NCBI RefSeq assembly: GCF_040419245.1
Contig: NZ_JAZHOH010000001.1
Span: 2,790,001 to 2,854,000, forward strand
Origin: Ewingella sp. CoE-038-23
GTDB lineage: Bacteria > Pseudomonadota > Gammaproteobacteria > Enterobacterales > Enterobacteriaceae
Direction: 5' to 3'
DNA: 64,000 nt
Of this stretch, positions 39,909-48,516 are shown in pieces (positions within the stretch are counted from its first letter, which is position 1; each line of letters begins with the position of its first letter). The position numbers and the translations under genes are program-made. The notes under the pieces were generated by a model, which saw only the letters and a program-made list of their open reading frames with translations, was not told where the DNA came from and ran no database searches.

Positions 39909-40943
39909 GTGAGCGAAACAACCGATTTAACCGTTATCGAAATTAAGCCGGAACAGGCTCCGGCTTTGTACGTGCCGAATGGTTTGGATAAGTATCTGGA
40001 TCAAATTCGTGAGTACGCCAAAGAAGCGCCTGATGTGACCACGCAGAAAGGTCGTGACCGTATCGGCTCTCTGGCTCGAGCAGTTGGCTCAAGTAAGAAG
40101 ACCATCGAAGAGCCCGGACGAGCTTACCTGCGACACTTGAAAGAAGCCGTGAAACCAGCTGAGGAGGAGTTGCGAAGGTTCACCCGCGAGTGCGATGCAA
40201 TCCGTGATGCAATCTTACTTCCCCGCGCAGAATGGGATGCGGAGCAGGAGCGCCTACGAGTCGAGGCTGAAGAAGCTGCGGCTCAGGTTGCTTACGACAA
40301 GATGCGAGATGAAGCCAATGACATGAACGAGTTGTTTGATCGGGATAAGGCAGCGGAACTTGCGAGACGAGTTGAATCTGACCACGAAGTCGCGCTCCTG
40401 ATGAATGACAAATTCGACCGTGACGCTGCCGACGCAAAAGCTGAAGCAGAGCGCCTGAAGAAGGAGCGCGAAGAGCGCATCGCCAAGGAGGCGGTGGAGA
40501 AGGCTCGACTCGAAGCAGAAGCAACTGCGCAGCGTGAACGCGAAGCGGCATTGCAGCGCGAAGCTGACCTGAAAGCTCAAGCCGCACTGGCTGAAGCCAA
40601 CCGCATTGCAGCTGAGAAGAAAGCTGAGCAAGACCGCATTGACGCGGCAGCCAAGGCTGAAGCAGACCGGTTAGCGGCGGCACAACAAGCAGAACGCCAA
40701 AAGCAGGAAGCTATCGCAGCCGAGCAACTCAAGGCTAAGCAAAAAGAGGATGCGCGACTAGCAGAAGAAAAGCGCATCGCTGATGAAGCCGCCGCCCGCG
40801 CTGCAAACGTCGAACACAAACGAGCCATCAATCAACAAGCCGTGGCTGACTTAGTCGCCGCGGGCATCTCTGAAGAGTGCGCCGTGCAATGCGTTAAAGC
40901 CATTGCCAAAGGCCAAGTCTCAGCAATTCAAATAACTTACTAA
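39909..40943 (+). CDS. Coiled-coil protein of the recombination operon
   Basis: 344 aa. Residues 1-~95 are a conserved domain (EYAKEAPDVTTQKGRDRIGSLARAVGSSKKTIEEPGRAYL), ~100-320 a long Ala/Glu/Lys/Arg coiled coil that makes TolA-type annotations likely but misleading, and a C-terminal ~35-residue domain (QAVADLVAAGISEECAVQCV). Located before recT and exo, where such proteins recur; probably a recombination or host-takeover accessory. No signal peptide, so cytoplasmic. Confidence 0.75.
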   Translation: MSETTDLTVIEIKPEQAPALYVPNGLDKYLDQIREYAKEAPDVTTQKGRDRIGSLARAVGSSKKTIEEPGRAYLRHLKEAVKPAEEELRRFTRECDAIRDAILLPRAEWDAEQERLRVEAEEAAAQVAYDKMRDEANDMNELFDRDKAAELARRVESDHEVALLMNDKFDRDAADAKAEAERLKKEREERIAKEAVEKARLEAEATAQREREAALQREADLKAQAALAEANRIAAEKKAEQDRIDAAAKAEADRLAAAQQAERQKQEAIAAEQLKAKQKEDARLAEEKRIADEAAARAANVEHKRAINQQAVADLVAAGISEECAVQCVKAIAKGQVSAIQITY

Positions 40944-40960
40944 TTAAACCGGAGTATCCC

Positions 40961-41080
40961 ATGCAACAAGCGCTTGCAGGGTGGCCTTGCGTGGGCTGCT
41001 CTGACCAACCACCTCGCAATCCTCTCATCGATTTCTTCATCAAGATTGATCGAATCCTCAACCAGCGCGGAGAGCCGTAA
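40961..41080 (+). CDS. 39-aa small ORF
   Basis: MQQALAGWPCVGCSDQPPRN... with CGGAG upstream. A CxxC pair near the N-terminus. Its stop overlaps the start of the next ORF (TAATG). Confidence 0.5.
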   Translation: MQQALAGWPCVGCSDQPPRNPLIDFFIKIDRILNQRGEP

Positions 41081-41187
41081 TGAATGTGATCAGAGCGGTT
41101 CAACTCATGGCGCTTTTAGCCCAAGAGAAGCACGACGAAGTTTTATTTCAACTGGCACATAGCCTGTTTTATCGGAGGCAGTCATGA
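41080..41187 (+). CDS. 35-aa small ORF
   Basis: MNVIRAVQLMALLAQEKHDE..., helical. Start and stop overlap both neighbours (TAATG, ATGA), and the following gene's ribosome site CGGAGG lies at its end. Confidence 0.45.
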   Translation: MNVIRAVQLMALLAQEKHDEVLFQLAHSLFYRRQS

Positions 41188-41471
41188 ATTACTGGACACT
41201 TTCTTCAGCTATTTACAAGGCGCTTCAAGAGCTTGATCACAGGGATGATGATGTGATTTGCGCAAGGATTGATGAGTTGGACTCGATGGTTAAAACAGAA
41301 AAAATAAAGGCTCTTTTCTCAGGTCTGGGCATTGACGATAAGACGCTGGAAATAGCCAGCGAGTCACCAGATTTTCAAGTTATTGCTGCTAATGCTGTTC
41401 GTGATTTAGTCCAGCAAATTGCTAGGCATGAACGGGCGCGGGAAATTGTAGAGCACAGGGAGGCGGCATGA
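41184..41471 (+). CDS. Hypothetical protein before recT
   Basis: 95 aa (MNYWTLSSAIYKALQELDHR...), behind CGGAGG. Helical, acidic, overlaps recT by four bases. Not recognised. Confidence 0.6.
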   Translation: MNYWTLSSAIYKALQELDHRDDDVICARIDELDSMVKTEKIKALFSGLGIDDKTLEIASESPDFQVIAANAVRDLVQQIARHERAREIVEHREAA

Positions 41472-42397
41472 ATCAGCAGTTGGTTAATCAGGTTCACGAA
41501 ATTATCAATCCGCTTAAGATTGAATTCGAGCAAGTCTGCTCAGAGCCCAGCCTGACATTTAAGCGAGAATCAGAGTTTGCGATGCAGATATTCGCGAACA
41601 ATGACTATTTGGCTGGGGTGGCGGCAAAGAATGGCGTGTCGACTCGTAGCGCGATAATGAACGTTGCAGCGATTGGCATTTCTCTCAACCCAGCTCAGAA
41701 ACTCGCTTATTTAGTGCCACGGAAAGGCGCTATATGTCTGGACATTAGCTACATGGGCTTGATGCATATTGCCCAGCAGTCAGGGGCCATTAAATGGTGC
41801 CAGTCGGCGATTGTCAGGAAGAACGACCGATTCATGCGTACCAGCAATTACCGACCGCCGACACATGAATTCAACGAGTTCGACACTATTGAGCAGCGCG
41901 GTGAAGTGGTCGGCGCTTATACGGTAGTCAAGACGGACGAAGGAGACTACCTGACGCACACCATGCGAGCCGAGGATATCTTCTCAATTCGTGATCGGTC
42001 AGAAGCATGGAAGAAATACCTAACCGACAACACCAAGCGCTGCCCTTGGGTCACCGACGAAGAGCAGATGATCCTCAAGACGGTAGTAAAGCAGGCCACC
42101 AAGTACTGGCCTCGCCGTGATCGGCTGGACGCTGCTGTTGATTACGTGAACACCGAGGGCGGAGAAGGCATTAACTTTTCTCAGGAACGCGGACAAGAAA
42201 AGGATATATCCCCTGCCAGCACGGAAACCATCGAAGTGATAACCGACCTTCTCGTTCAGATGAACAAGACGTGGGACGACGACCTCCTGCCAATCTGTAC
42301 GCAGATATTTAAGCGCTCAATCACCTCTCCGGGCCAACTCACAGAGCCAGAAGCTCTCAAGACTGTGGACTTCCTCAAGAAGAAGGCGGCGGCATGA
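41468..42397 (+). CDS. recT: RecT-family single-strand annealing recombinase
   Basis: 309 aa. Family blocks: [24 protein letters not shown] region (here [19 protein letters not shown]), [20 protein letters not shown], and [17 protein letters not shown]. It anneals complementary single strands made by the next gene's exonuclease. Coupled to that gene by a four-base overlap. Confidence 0.92.
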   Translation: MNQQLVNQVHEIINPLKIEFEQVCSEPSLTFKRESEFAMQIFANNDYLAGVAAKNGVSTRSAIMNVAAIGISLNPAQKLAYLVPRKGAICLDISYMGLMHIAQQSGAIKWCQSAIVRKNDRFMRTSNYRPPTHEFNEFDTIEQRGEVVGAYTVVKTDEGDYLTHTMRAEDIFSIRDRSEAWKKYLTDNTKRCPWVTDEEQMILKTVVKQATKYWPRRDRLDAAVDYVNTEGGEGINFSQERGQEKDISPASTETIEVITDLLVQMNKTWDDDLLPICTQIFKRSITSPGQLTEPEALKTVDFLKKKAAA

Positions 42398-43074
42398 CAC
42401 CTGAAATTATCTTGCAGCGCACAGGGATTGATGTGCGAAACACGCAGCAGGGAAGCATTGACTGGCTGAAGTTGAGACTGGGAGTTATCACGGCATCGGA
42501 AGCCGGAAAAGTCATCTCAAAGCCACGCAGTGGCACTAAATGGACGGATACCAAGCTCACCTACTTCTACACCTTACTCGGAGAGGTTTGCACAGGGAAT
42601 GTGGTTGAAGTGAATGCTCGCCCTCTGGCGTGGGGAAAGGAATACGAAGCATCAGCAAGAACGCTGTTTGAGTTCACAACGGACGTTAAGGTCACAGATG
42701 TGCCGATTATCTTCAAGGACGACTCTCTCCGCTGCGCATGTTCACCTGATGGCGATTGCAGTGACGGGAAAGGCTTAGAGCTTAAAAGCCCATATACCAG
42801 CGCAGTGTTCATGAAGTTCAGACTGGGTGGCTTTGACGCCATCAAGGCTGAGTACATGGCGCAGGTTCAGTACAGCATGTGGGTAACTGGTAGGGATGCT
42901 TGGTACTTCGCCAACTATGACCCGCGCATGAAGCGCGAAGGTCTGCATCACGTTGTTGTTGAACGTGACCAAAAGTTCATGGATGAGTTTGATGAGATGG
43001 TGCCGGAGTTCATTTCCAAGATGGATGGGGCTCTGGCAGAGATTGGTTTTGAATTCGGCGAGCAGTGGAGATAG
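42394..43074 (+). CDS. exo: Lambda Exo-like (YqaJ) 5'-3' exonuclease
   Basis: 226 aa, the same length as lambda Exo. Catalytic residues fall at D119, E129 and K131 (CSPDG...LELKSP), the lambda Exo numbering. It chews the 5' strand of double-stranded ends and hands the 3' strand to RecT. A Gam-type RecBCD inhibitor was not recognised nearby. Confidence 0.92.
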   Translation: MTPEIILQRTGIDVRNTQQGSIDWLKLRLGVITASEAGKVISKPRSGTKWTDTKLTYFYTLLGEVCTGNVVEVNARPLAWGKEYEASARTLFEFTTDVKVTDVPIIFKDDSLRCACSPDGDCSDGKGLELKSPYTSAVFMKFRLGGFDAIKAEYMAQVQYSMWVTGRDAWYFANYDPRMKREGLHHVVVERDQKFMDEFDEMVPEFISKMDGALAEIGFEFGEQWR

Positions 43075-43076
43075 GA

Positions 43077-43505
43077 ATGACCATCAACATATTCATAGCA
43101 AGCGGCAATCTTGGAAAGGATTGCGAAACGCGAAGCACTCCAAACGGGAAGCTAATTGCTTCCTTTTCTTTGCCCGTAAAACAGGGATTCGGGGAGCATG
43201 AAAAGACTTCTTGGGTTGTCTGCCGGCTGTTTGGCGCTAAGGCTGAAACCCTCCCGCAATATCTCAAAAAGGGAATGAAGGTGACGGTCGAAGGGAAGTT
43301 CGTCACAGAAGAATGGACTGACAAAGACGGGAATAAACGCCAAACGCCAACCATCATCGTTGATGACATCGACCTTCCTCCGCGCCAATCGGATGCGCCA
43401 AAGCAAGCGCCTCAGAGTGCTCAGCAACCGCAGTCAGGATGGGGCCAGCCAGCGCCACAGCAATCATCCAATGAAATGGACTTCGACGATTCGATTCCGT
43501 TCTAA
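43077..43505 (+). CDS. ssb: Phage single-strand DNA-binding protein
   Basis: 142 aa from ATG 43077 (MTINIFIASGNLGKDCETRS), GGAGATAGG upstream; a GTG 12 bases earlier is less likely. OB fold (1-~105), a Gln/Pro/Ser-rich linker and the acidic tip MDFDDSIPF, which in host SSB docks exonuclease I, RecO and other partners. So the phage SSB should be able to bind host genome-maintenance proteins, including SbcB. Confidence 0.92.
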   Translation: MTINIFIASGNLGKDCETRSTPNGKLIASFSLPVKQGFGEHEKTSWVVCRLFGAKAETLPQYLKKGMKVTVEGKFVTEEWTDKDGNKRQTPTIIVDDIDLPPRQSDAPKQAPQSAQQPQSGWGQPAPQQSSNEMDFDDSIPF

Positions 43506-43526
43506 CCCTCTTTCAAGGAACACATT

Positions 43527-43988
43527 ATGAGTGAAGTAACTTTTGGACAAGGCCAGCTTGAAGAACTGGCTAAATTCACTGATCCACAGAACGAAATTAT
43601 CGCCAATCTTGCAAAAGCATTGCTCAGCACAACCAAGCAGAGAAACGAGTTCGCCCAGCAACTATCCGAGCTTCAACTCTCACAGCAAAACATCATCAAC
43701 TCTCTCGGCATTAAAGGTGATGGCCCATGGAGTAAGTTGGTTATTGAGTATGTGATGGGGTTGGTGGCGGAGCGGGATGGATTGGCTGAAAAGCTTGCCT
43801 TGGCAGAAAATATAGCCATTTCATCTGCCAACGATATTGCCTACGCAATATTCAATCTCTCTAACAAAAAGCTCAGCCAACTCAAGAACGGCATTATCGA
43901 AAGCACATGTCCGACTGATTCGGCTTTGATTGCCGAACGTAACTTGCGAGACTTCGCCGCCAATCTGTGCGCTGGGAGGAAGGGATGA
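43527..43988 (+). CDS. Ea22-like hypothetical protein
   Basis: 153 aa. A coiled-coil middle (TKQRNEFAQQLSELQLSQQN; VMGLVAERDGLAEKLALAEN) and an ending (PTDSALIAERNLRDFAANLCAG) shared by many mosaic phage proteins. Function unknown. Confidence 0.65.
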   Translation: MSEVTFGQGQLEELAKFTDPQNEIIANLAKALLSTTKQRNEFAQQLSELQLSQQNIINSLGIKGDGPWSKLVIEYVMGLVAERDGLAEKLALAENIAISSANDIAYAIFNLSNKKLSQLKNGIIESTCPTDSALIAERNLRDFAANLCAGRKG

Positions 43989-44407
43989 AACTCAGTAAGG
44001 CTCAACGGCAAGCGTTGCGAATGAGATTCGGCGGTAAATGTGCGTATTGCGGATGCGAACTGCCGGAGAAAGGCTGGCACGCCGACCACGTTCAGGCTGT
44101 TCTCAGGAAGCTGGATTTTGGGGATAGGCAACCCAATGGAATGCGGAAGATTGTAGCCACCGGCGAGCACTGGAAGCCAGAGAATGACACGAAGGAAAAC
44201 CTCTTCCCAGCCTGCGCACCATGCAATCTTTTCAAAGCATCGTTCGGCCTTGAAGGATTCAGGGAGCAAATAACTCAGCAGGCAGAAAGAGCGCGTTTGT
44301 ACAGCGTCAATTTCCGCACGGCTGAAAGATTTGGGCAGGTGCAGGTGACGGAATCACCGATAGTTTTCTGGTTCGAAAAATACCGTGAAGGAATGAGTCA
44401 TGAGTAA
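43985..44407 (+). CDS. HNH-fold endonuclease-like protein
   Basis: 140 aa from ATG 43985 (MKLSKAQRQALRMRFGGKCA), GGGAGGAAGGG upstream. Zinc-HNH pattern: CAYCGCELP, WHADHVQAV, then N-L-FPACAPCNLFKAS. Seen in many lambda-like early regions. Could nick or cut DNA, possibly during recombination or packaging; activity unproven. Confidence 0.8.
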   Translation: MKLSKAQRQALRMRFGGKCAYCGCELPEKGWHADHVQAVLRKLDFGDRQPNGMRKIVATGEHWKPENDTKENLFPACAPCNLFKASFGLEGFREQITQQAERARLYSVNFRTAERFGQVQVTESPIVFWFEKYREGMSHE

Positions 44408-44567
44408 CGCACCCACAGCAACACTGTTTTGCAGCAACAAAAAATCAGAGCGAGCAAAGATTGCCGAGTACGAAGCGAAGGGATACGTAGTCGATGAGTC
44501 CATCCTTGTTAATCGGAAAGCTGGTGATGGCGTCGTGGTGAAATTGAAGGAGCAACCTCATGACTGA
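44400..44567 (+). CDS. 55-aa small ORF
   Basis: MSNAPTATLFCSNKKSERAK..., overlapping the HNH stop and the next ATG by eight bases. Ends KLKEQPHD. Hydrophilic, with a YEAKGYVVDESILV strand. Similar short ORFs are seen between early phage genes. Confidence 0.55.
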   Translation: MSNAPTATLFCSNKKSERAKIAEYEAKGYVVDESILVNRKAGDGVVVKLKEQPHD

Positions 44568-45042
44568 GACAGCCAAAACCCACAGTGAGCTTTGTGTAAT
44601 TGCGGAGCGCATTAAGGCAGCAATGGCGTCATGTGTGGAAAGCTTCTGCATGGAAGTCGCAGATTCGATCGAAAACGAAATTGGTAGGGGGCTGACTGAA
44701 CAGGAGCGCCAGCAAATCAGCGAGACTGCTTCTGGCCTTCTGGTTGCACAAGACCAGCTCGAAGCAGAACGCCAGCGGGCTGACAAAGCAGAAAGCTATG
44801 CGCGTGAGCGTGATTCTGAAAACGAATCAATAGCATTAACGGTTGGCAGGCTGAGGCTAGACCTCGCCAAACTTCGTGGCAAGCTTGATACCCCTATAGT
44901 TATTCCGCCACGAAAAACGGCGAAAGACTATGTTGACGATGAATTTTCTAATGCTGACCTCGCCGCGATTTACAACGCTGCCAGGCTTGAACTCAAAGCG
45001 AGAATCAAAAGCGCTGGATTTACGGCCAAGGATGGTGAGTGA
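44560..45042 (+). CDS. Hypothetical coiled-coil early protein
   Basis: 160 aa (MTETAKTHSELCVIAERIKA...). The middle is a coiled coil (QDQLEAERQRADKAESYARERDSEN in part). C-terminal DDEFSNADLAAIYNAARLE is conserved-looking. Ea22-type mosaic protein; function unknown. Followed by a strong terminator. Confidence 0.6.
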   Translation: MTETAKTHSELCVIAERIKAAMASCVESFCMEVADSIENEIGRGLTEQERQQISETASGLLVAQDQLEAERQRADKAESYARERDSENESIALTVGRLRLDLAKLRGKLDTPIVIPPRKTAKDYVDDEFSNADLAAIYNAARLELKARIKSAGFTAKDGE

Positions 45043-45080
45043 CACCCAGTAATAACCATCAACTCCGAATAACCCAATAG

Positions 45081-45100
45081 CCGCGCAACGCGGTTTTTTT
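45081..45100 (+). terminator. Rho-independent terminator
   Basis: CCGCG/CGCGG stem with a 3-base loop and a T7 run. Confidence 0.85.
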
Positions 45101-45124
45101 ACGCCTTAATCCGAGGTATACACC

Positions 45125-45379
45125 ATGAAAACCCACGATTTGAAAATAGCTCCCCAGCATTTCGCGCCGGTATATGCAGGCGTTAAAACCGCTGAACTCC
45201 GCAAGAATGACCGTGACTACCAAGTTGGTGACTTACTCAAGCTGCGTGAGTTTTCAGATGGTGAGTACACCGGAAGCTTTGTTATTCGCGAGGTAACGCA
45301 CATAACTGATGTCGGATTTGTGGCTGAGGGTTATGTGTTGCTGAGCATGGTCCCAATGAAACTTTTAGAGGCTGCATAA
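45125..45379 (+). CDS. DUF3850 (ASCH/PUA-like) protein
   Basis: 84 aa. MKTHDLKIAPQHFAPVYAGV, ELRKNDRDYQVGDLLKLREF and VTHITDVGFVAEGYVLLSM are the three conserved parts of DUF3850, an ASCH-related RNA-binding-like fold. Early phage gene; function not established. Confidence 0.78.
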   Translation: MKTHDLKIAPQHFAPVYAGVKTAELRKNDRDYQVGDLLKLREFSDGEYTGSFVIREVTHITDVGFVAEGYVLLSMVPMKLLEAA

Positions 45380-45673
45380 ATGAAAATTGAAATCGGCGAG
45401 AAATGGCTTATCACCAGCGACAAGTATCAGTTCATTCTTCAGGAGAAAGGCATTGCCAAAGAAGGCAAGAACGCGGGCCAAGCGGTGCTGAAGAACACCA
45501 CATTCTACCCTAAGATTGAGCAGTTAATCTCCTCGCTAATCCTGAAAGAAGTTCGCGCATCTGACGTGCAATCACTCGAAGAAATGCGAAGTGAAATCGA
45601 GCGCGTAAGCCAGCAATGCCAGAAAGCTTTCTCGGAGTTAACGTCTGAAGACCTCAATGCAGAGCCAGCCTGA
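45380..45673 (+). CDS. DUF5405-like protein
   Basis: 97 aa starting MKIEIGEKWLITSDKYQFIL, the usual opening of the DUF5405 early phage family. C-terminal helical part. Immediately follows the DUF3850 gene and overlaps the next start by one base. Confidence 0.68.
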   Translation: MKIEIGEKWLITSDKYQFILQEKGIAKEGKNAGQAVLKNTTFYPKIEQLISSLILKEVRASDVQSLEEMRSEIERVSQQCQKAFSELTSEDLNAEPA

Positions 45674-45912
45674 TGAAGCCACTCATCAAAGGTGACACCG
45701 AGCCAGCGCACTTAGTTGCAGCCCATAAAGCTATAGATGCTCACAGGGAAAAGTACGGAACTGGCAATAAGCATCACCGAAGAATCTACAGCATCAAATA
45801 CCGCAACAAGAGCTATCAAATCGAAGTCACCAATACCAACAAACATCATCTGGCCCATGTCATTACGGGCCATAGACAGCTAACGAAAGTTCATTATGGA
45901 GAAGTGGCATGA
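45673..45912 (+). CDS. Small basic protein
   Basis: 79 aa, rich in His and Lys (GNKHHRRIYSIKYRNKSYQI). Beta-rich; may bind nucleic acid. Overlaps neighbours by one and four bases. Not recognised. Confidence 0.55.
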   Translation: MKPLIKGDTEPAHLVAAHKAIDAHREKYGTGNKHHRRIYSIKYRNKSYQIEVTNTNKHHLAHVITGHRQLTKVHYGEVA

Positions 45913-46268
45913 AAGATTATTCAGCTATGAGTGACTTTGAAATCAATAAATTGGTGGCAAAGCTCATGGGGCATCAGTGTTATTACGATAATAATTCGTA
46001 CACCAACGACGGTCTAAATGTAACCGTCACCGGGAACGGTTGGCGAGGTTGGTATAACCCAACAAGAGACATCGATGCCGCATGGAGGATTATCGTCGCT
46101 AACAAAATCAACATTGACCATCGAGAGTCTATCAAGTCAGGCGCGATGGCCAGTCAGAGTGGCAGAAAAGAGATTTACGCTGTTGATAAAAACCCGCTCC
46201 GCGCTGCAATGATTGTGTTCCTCATGATGAAAGATGAAGCAGTAAAAACTCAGGGAGAAAAGTCATGA
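45909..46268 (+). CDS. Second NinX-like (DUF2591) protein
   Basis: 119 aa (MKDYSAMSDFEINKLVAKLM). Begins with the same nine residues as the 29660-29983 gene and ends in the same ENPLRAAMI-type block (NPLRAAMIVFLMMKDEAV). Better match to the DUF2591 core (SDFEINKLVA). Function unknown. Paralogue on the opposite arm. Confidence 0.75.
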   Translation: MKDYSAMSDFEINKLVAKLMGHQCYYDNNSYTNDGLNVTVTGNGWRGWYNPTRDIDAAWRIIVANKINIDHRESIKSGAMASQSGRKEIYAVDKNPLRAAMIVFLMMKDEAVKTQGEKS

Positions 46269-46744
46269 AATGGGAAATATTGAAAGGTAGTGAGGATGAC
46301 TTCGAGGGGTACCATGAAGAAGTCACTCATATTTACTCAACTCGTCGTGGTCGCGCTGTTTCTAATGGTGTCGCACCTAGCCTTGACGGGCATTTGGTTG
46401 CCGAGCGACGCCCAATCACCGAGCCAGATGTAAGCCAGCAGGTGACTACTGAGTGGTCTGGCGATGGGCTGCCTCCTGTTGGTGCCAAAGTTATGTCCCC
46501 ATCCGGCGCGGCGATTATAGATTTTGTTGGTAAGGATGTAATCGTCTACACAAATTCCGATGGTCAGTGGTCTGTAAGGTGTGACGGTGTTCATGGAAGA
46601 CTATCGCCACTACAACCTGAAAATGTGGCAAGGGAAGAGGCGATTAGTGAAATGTTGATGGTAGAAGGCGGGATGCCTGACTCATATCAGCCTTATGAAT
46701 TCGTAGCGGCACTCTACGACGCAGGATATCGCAAAGTGGAGTAA
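46265..46744 (+). CDS. Hypothetical protein with C-terminal phage module
   Basis: 159 aa. N-terminal part unique, middle has an SH3-like beta module (LPPVGAKVMSPSGAAIIDFV), and the C-terminal end SYQPYEFVAALYDAGYRKVE is a tail seen on unrelated phage early proteins. Soluble. Function unknown. Confidence 0.6.
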   Translation: MKWEILKGSEDDFEGYHEEVTHIYSTRRGRAVSNGVAPSLDGHLVAERRPITEPDVSQQVTTEWSGDGLPPVGAKVMSPSGAAIIDFVGKDVIVYTNSDGQWSVRCDGVHGRLSPLQPENVAREEAISEMLMVEGGMPDSYQPYEFVAALYDAGYRKVE

Positions 46745-46747
46745 CCC

Positions 46748-46813
46748 ATGACGCAACTCGATAGCGCTCGGCGCAATGCCCTGCGCTCCGCTGCGCGAAG
46801 ATGTAGCGACTAA
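46748..46813 (+). CDS. Possible 21-aa peptide
   Basis: MTQLDSARRNALRSAARRCS..., GTGGAG upstream. Very basic. Only weak support; the remaining 160 bases to the excisionase gene show no other feature. Confidence 0.3.
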   Translation: MTQLDSARRNALRSAARRCSD

Positions 46814-46972
46814 CTCCACGCAGCAATAGCAGATAACCCCAAAGCACCGTTCGACACCCTATCCGGTCCCATCATTAAAAAACACCATGCGCCAATAGCT
46901 CCCGCATACAGTCTTCCTCTGTTCATGTGGCAGATTGGCGTTCTCAATGGTCAGTTTGAGGAGAGGCAAATT

Positions 46973-47152
46973 ATGAATGTCATGACCAAGCAAGAAGTGA
47001 TGCAGTTCCTTCAAGTTAAATCACGCGACACGCTTTACCGATACGAGCGAGACAGTGGCTTCCCGCATCCCATCAAGACGCATCCTACGCTCTACTTGAA
47101 ATCAGCGGTAGAGGCGTGGGTTGTTCGTAGGTCTGAGCCTAATGCTGCGTGA
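46973..47152 (+). CDS. xis: Excisionase-like (AlpA/winged-helix) protein
   Basis: 59 aa from ATG 46973 (MNVMTKQEVMQFLQVKSRDT), AGAGG upstream. A MerR/AlpA-like winged helix (KQEVMQFLQVKSRDTLYRYE, then GFPHPIKTHPTLYLKSAVEA). Last gene of the PL operon and directly beside the integrase, so most likely the directionality factor for excision. It converges on int with two bases between the stops. Confidence 0.72.
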   Translation: MNVMTKQEVMQFLQVKSRDTLYRYERDSGFPHPIKTHPTLYLKSAVEAWVVRRSEPNAA

Positions 47153-47154
47153 GC

Positions 47155-48336
47155 CTACTTGACGTTCTTGATATGCCAAAAAAGCTTATCGGCAAACAGT
47201 TCATATCCCCTTCTCTGCTCATCCAGCCAGTCATGCTTGTTGTATACAGCCATCACCCCACCTAGGTCATGCCCCATCATTTTCTCTGTAACGTGAGGGG
47301 CAATACCTTCTTCTGAAAGTCGCGTAACCACGGTCCTTCTGAAGTCGTGTGCACGCCAATATCCTATGCCATCCATCTCGTCACGAATTCTTCCGATGTA
47401 TCTGTTTGCTGCTGCTATGCTGATTGGCTCGTTAATGTCATAGCCCGGAAACATAACGTTGTCATATGCATCCATTAGTCTTTCTATAATGGGCTGGGCC
47501 TGAGTAAATATCGGCCTGCGTATGGTGTTACCCATCTTGCTATGCTCTTTTGGTACGGTCCAAATCAGCTCCTTCATGTCGAACTCTGGCTTTAGAGATA
47601 GCCTCAATTCGGACAGGCGGCAGCCCCACATCATGACCAGTTGATGCAACATCTTGTTAGCCGGGGAAGCTCGCGTCCTTTCGATAGCGATCCAGATTTG
47701 AGCTAGTTCATTAAAGGTGAGGACTCGCTCGCCCGTTTCTGAGCGCTGGCCCACGTCCTTGGGGTCAATGCGCATTATTTCGCAACGGTCTATCAACTGG
47801 CGGCGAAGGCACCAACTGAATGCAGATTTAGCCTGAATGAACATCATACGGGCGCGCTTCTGCCCTTCCTTTTCTTGCTTGCTGAAAAAGCTGATCCAGT
47901 CTTTAACTGATATCGAACTTGCAGGCCTGCCTTTAAAGGCATCTGTCATGTGCTTTACTACAATCGCCTCGTACAGATTGATGGTGTTTGTACGCAACTG
48001 AGTGCGTACATAATCATTCATCCATAGCTCCAAGCATTCCTTAACGGTTAGCTCGGACGAAACATGTTTTGATTCGAAGTGAGTGCGTGGATTTATTCCC
48101 CTGTCATAGAGAAGGCGGAGTTCGCCAACTAGGGCTCTGGCATCTTTTAGCCCCATTGCGGGATACTTGCCTAGAGATATGCGCTGCGCCTTTCCATCCC
48201 AGCGGTAACGAAACTGGAAGGCCATTGCGCCAAGAGGTGATATTCTTACACCAAGTCCATCACCATCAGAAAGCTCTGGGCTCCCTGTGTAAGGCTTGCC
48301 GTAAAGTGAACGAAGTTTTGTATCGCTAAGGGCCAT
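47155..48336 (-). CDS. int: Tyrosine integrase
   Basis: 393 aa from ATG 48336 (MALSDTKLRSLYGKPYTGSP); 14 upstream codons run over putative arm sites and are not favoured, though no good ribosome site precedes either. N-terminal DUF4102-type arm-binding domain, core-binding domain ~100-190, catalytic domain with Arg in MMWGCRLSEL, H-x-x-R in RAHDFRRT, His in GHDLGG and nucleophile Tyr in AVYNKHD. P4/HK-type family. It lies at attR, oriented into the prophage. Confidence 0.93.
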   Translation of the reverse strand: MALSDTKLRSLYGKPYTGSPELSDGDGLGVRISPLGAMAFQFRYRWDGKAQRISLGKYPAMGLKDARALVGELRLLYDRGINPRTHFESKHVSSELTVKECLELWMNDYVRTQLRTNTINLYEAIVVKHMTDAFKGRPASSISVKDWISFFSKQEKEGQKRARMMFIQAKSAFSWCLRRQLIDRCEIMRIDPKDVGQRSETGERVLTFNELAQIWIAIERTRASPANKMLHQLVMMWGCRLSELRLSLKPEFDMKELIWTVPKEHSKMGNTIRRPIFTQAQPIIERLMDAYDNVMFPGYDINEPISIAAANRYIGRIRDEMDGIGYWRAHDFRRTVVTRLSEEGIAPHVTEKMMGHDLGGVMAVYNKHDWLDEQRRGYELFADKLFWHIKNVK

Positions 48337-48343
48337 GATAATA

Positions 48344-48387
48344 TTCTGTACACAGGGAAAATTGCATTTTGTACCCAATGTGTACCA
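48344..48387. promoter_or_regulatory. Candidate integrase arm-binding repeats
   Basis: Three short related words lie just upstream of int: TTCTGTACACA (48344), TTTGTACCCA (48368) and TGTGTACCA (48379), sharing GTAC with flanking T. They lie between int and the attR core, where arm sites are expected, and would allow Int to repress itself. Spacing is irregular (23 and 11 bases). Confidence 0.4.
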
Positions 48388-48470
48388 TTGATCAACTGGA
48401 CTAGCTTGGATTTATTTTGTGATTTGCGGACAAGATACGACAACTTAAGGCGTTTAATTGATTTAAAGCA

Positions 48471-48498
48471 TTGGTTTGAATAGACAAATACATACTAA
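48471..48498 (+). promoter_or_regulatory. Candidate phage-supplied promoter for sbcB
   Basis: TTGGTT, 16-base spacer, TACTAA, about 18 bases before the sbcB start in phage-derived DNA. An alternative is TTGATT (48458) with TAGACA. The ribosome site is poor (AAAACA), weaker than the AAGGG of the original left junction. Confidence 0.35.
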
Positions 48499-48516
48499 AT
48501 TGGACTTGATAAAACA

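Noticed and set aside
39909..40943. TolA envelope protein
   Set aside because: Similarity is only Ala/Glu/Lys coiled-coil composition; there is no membrane anchor and it sits in a phage recombination operon.
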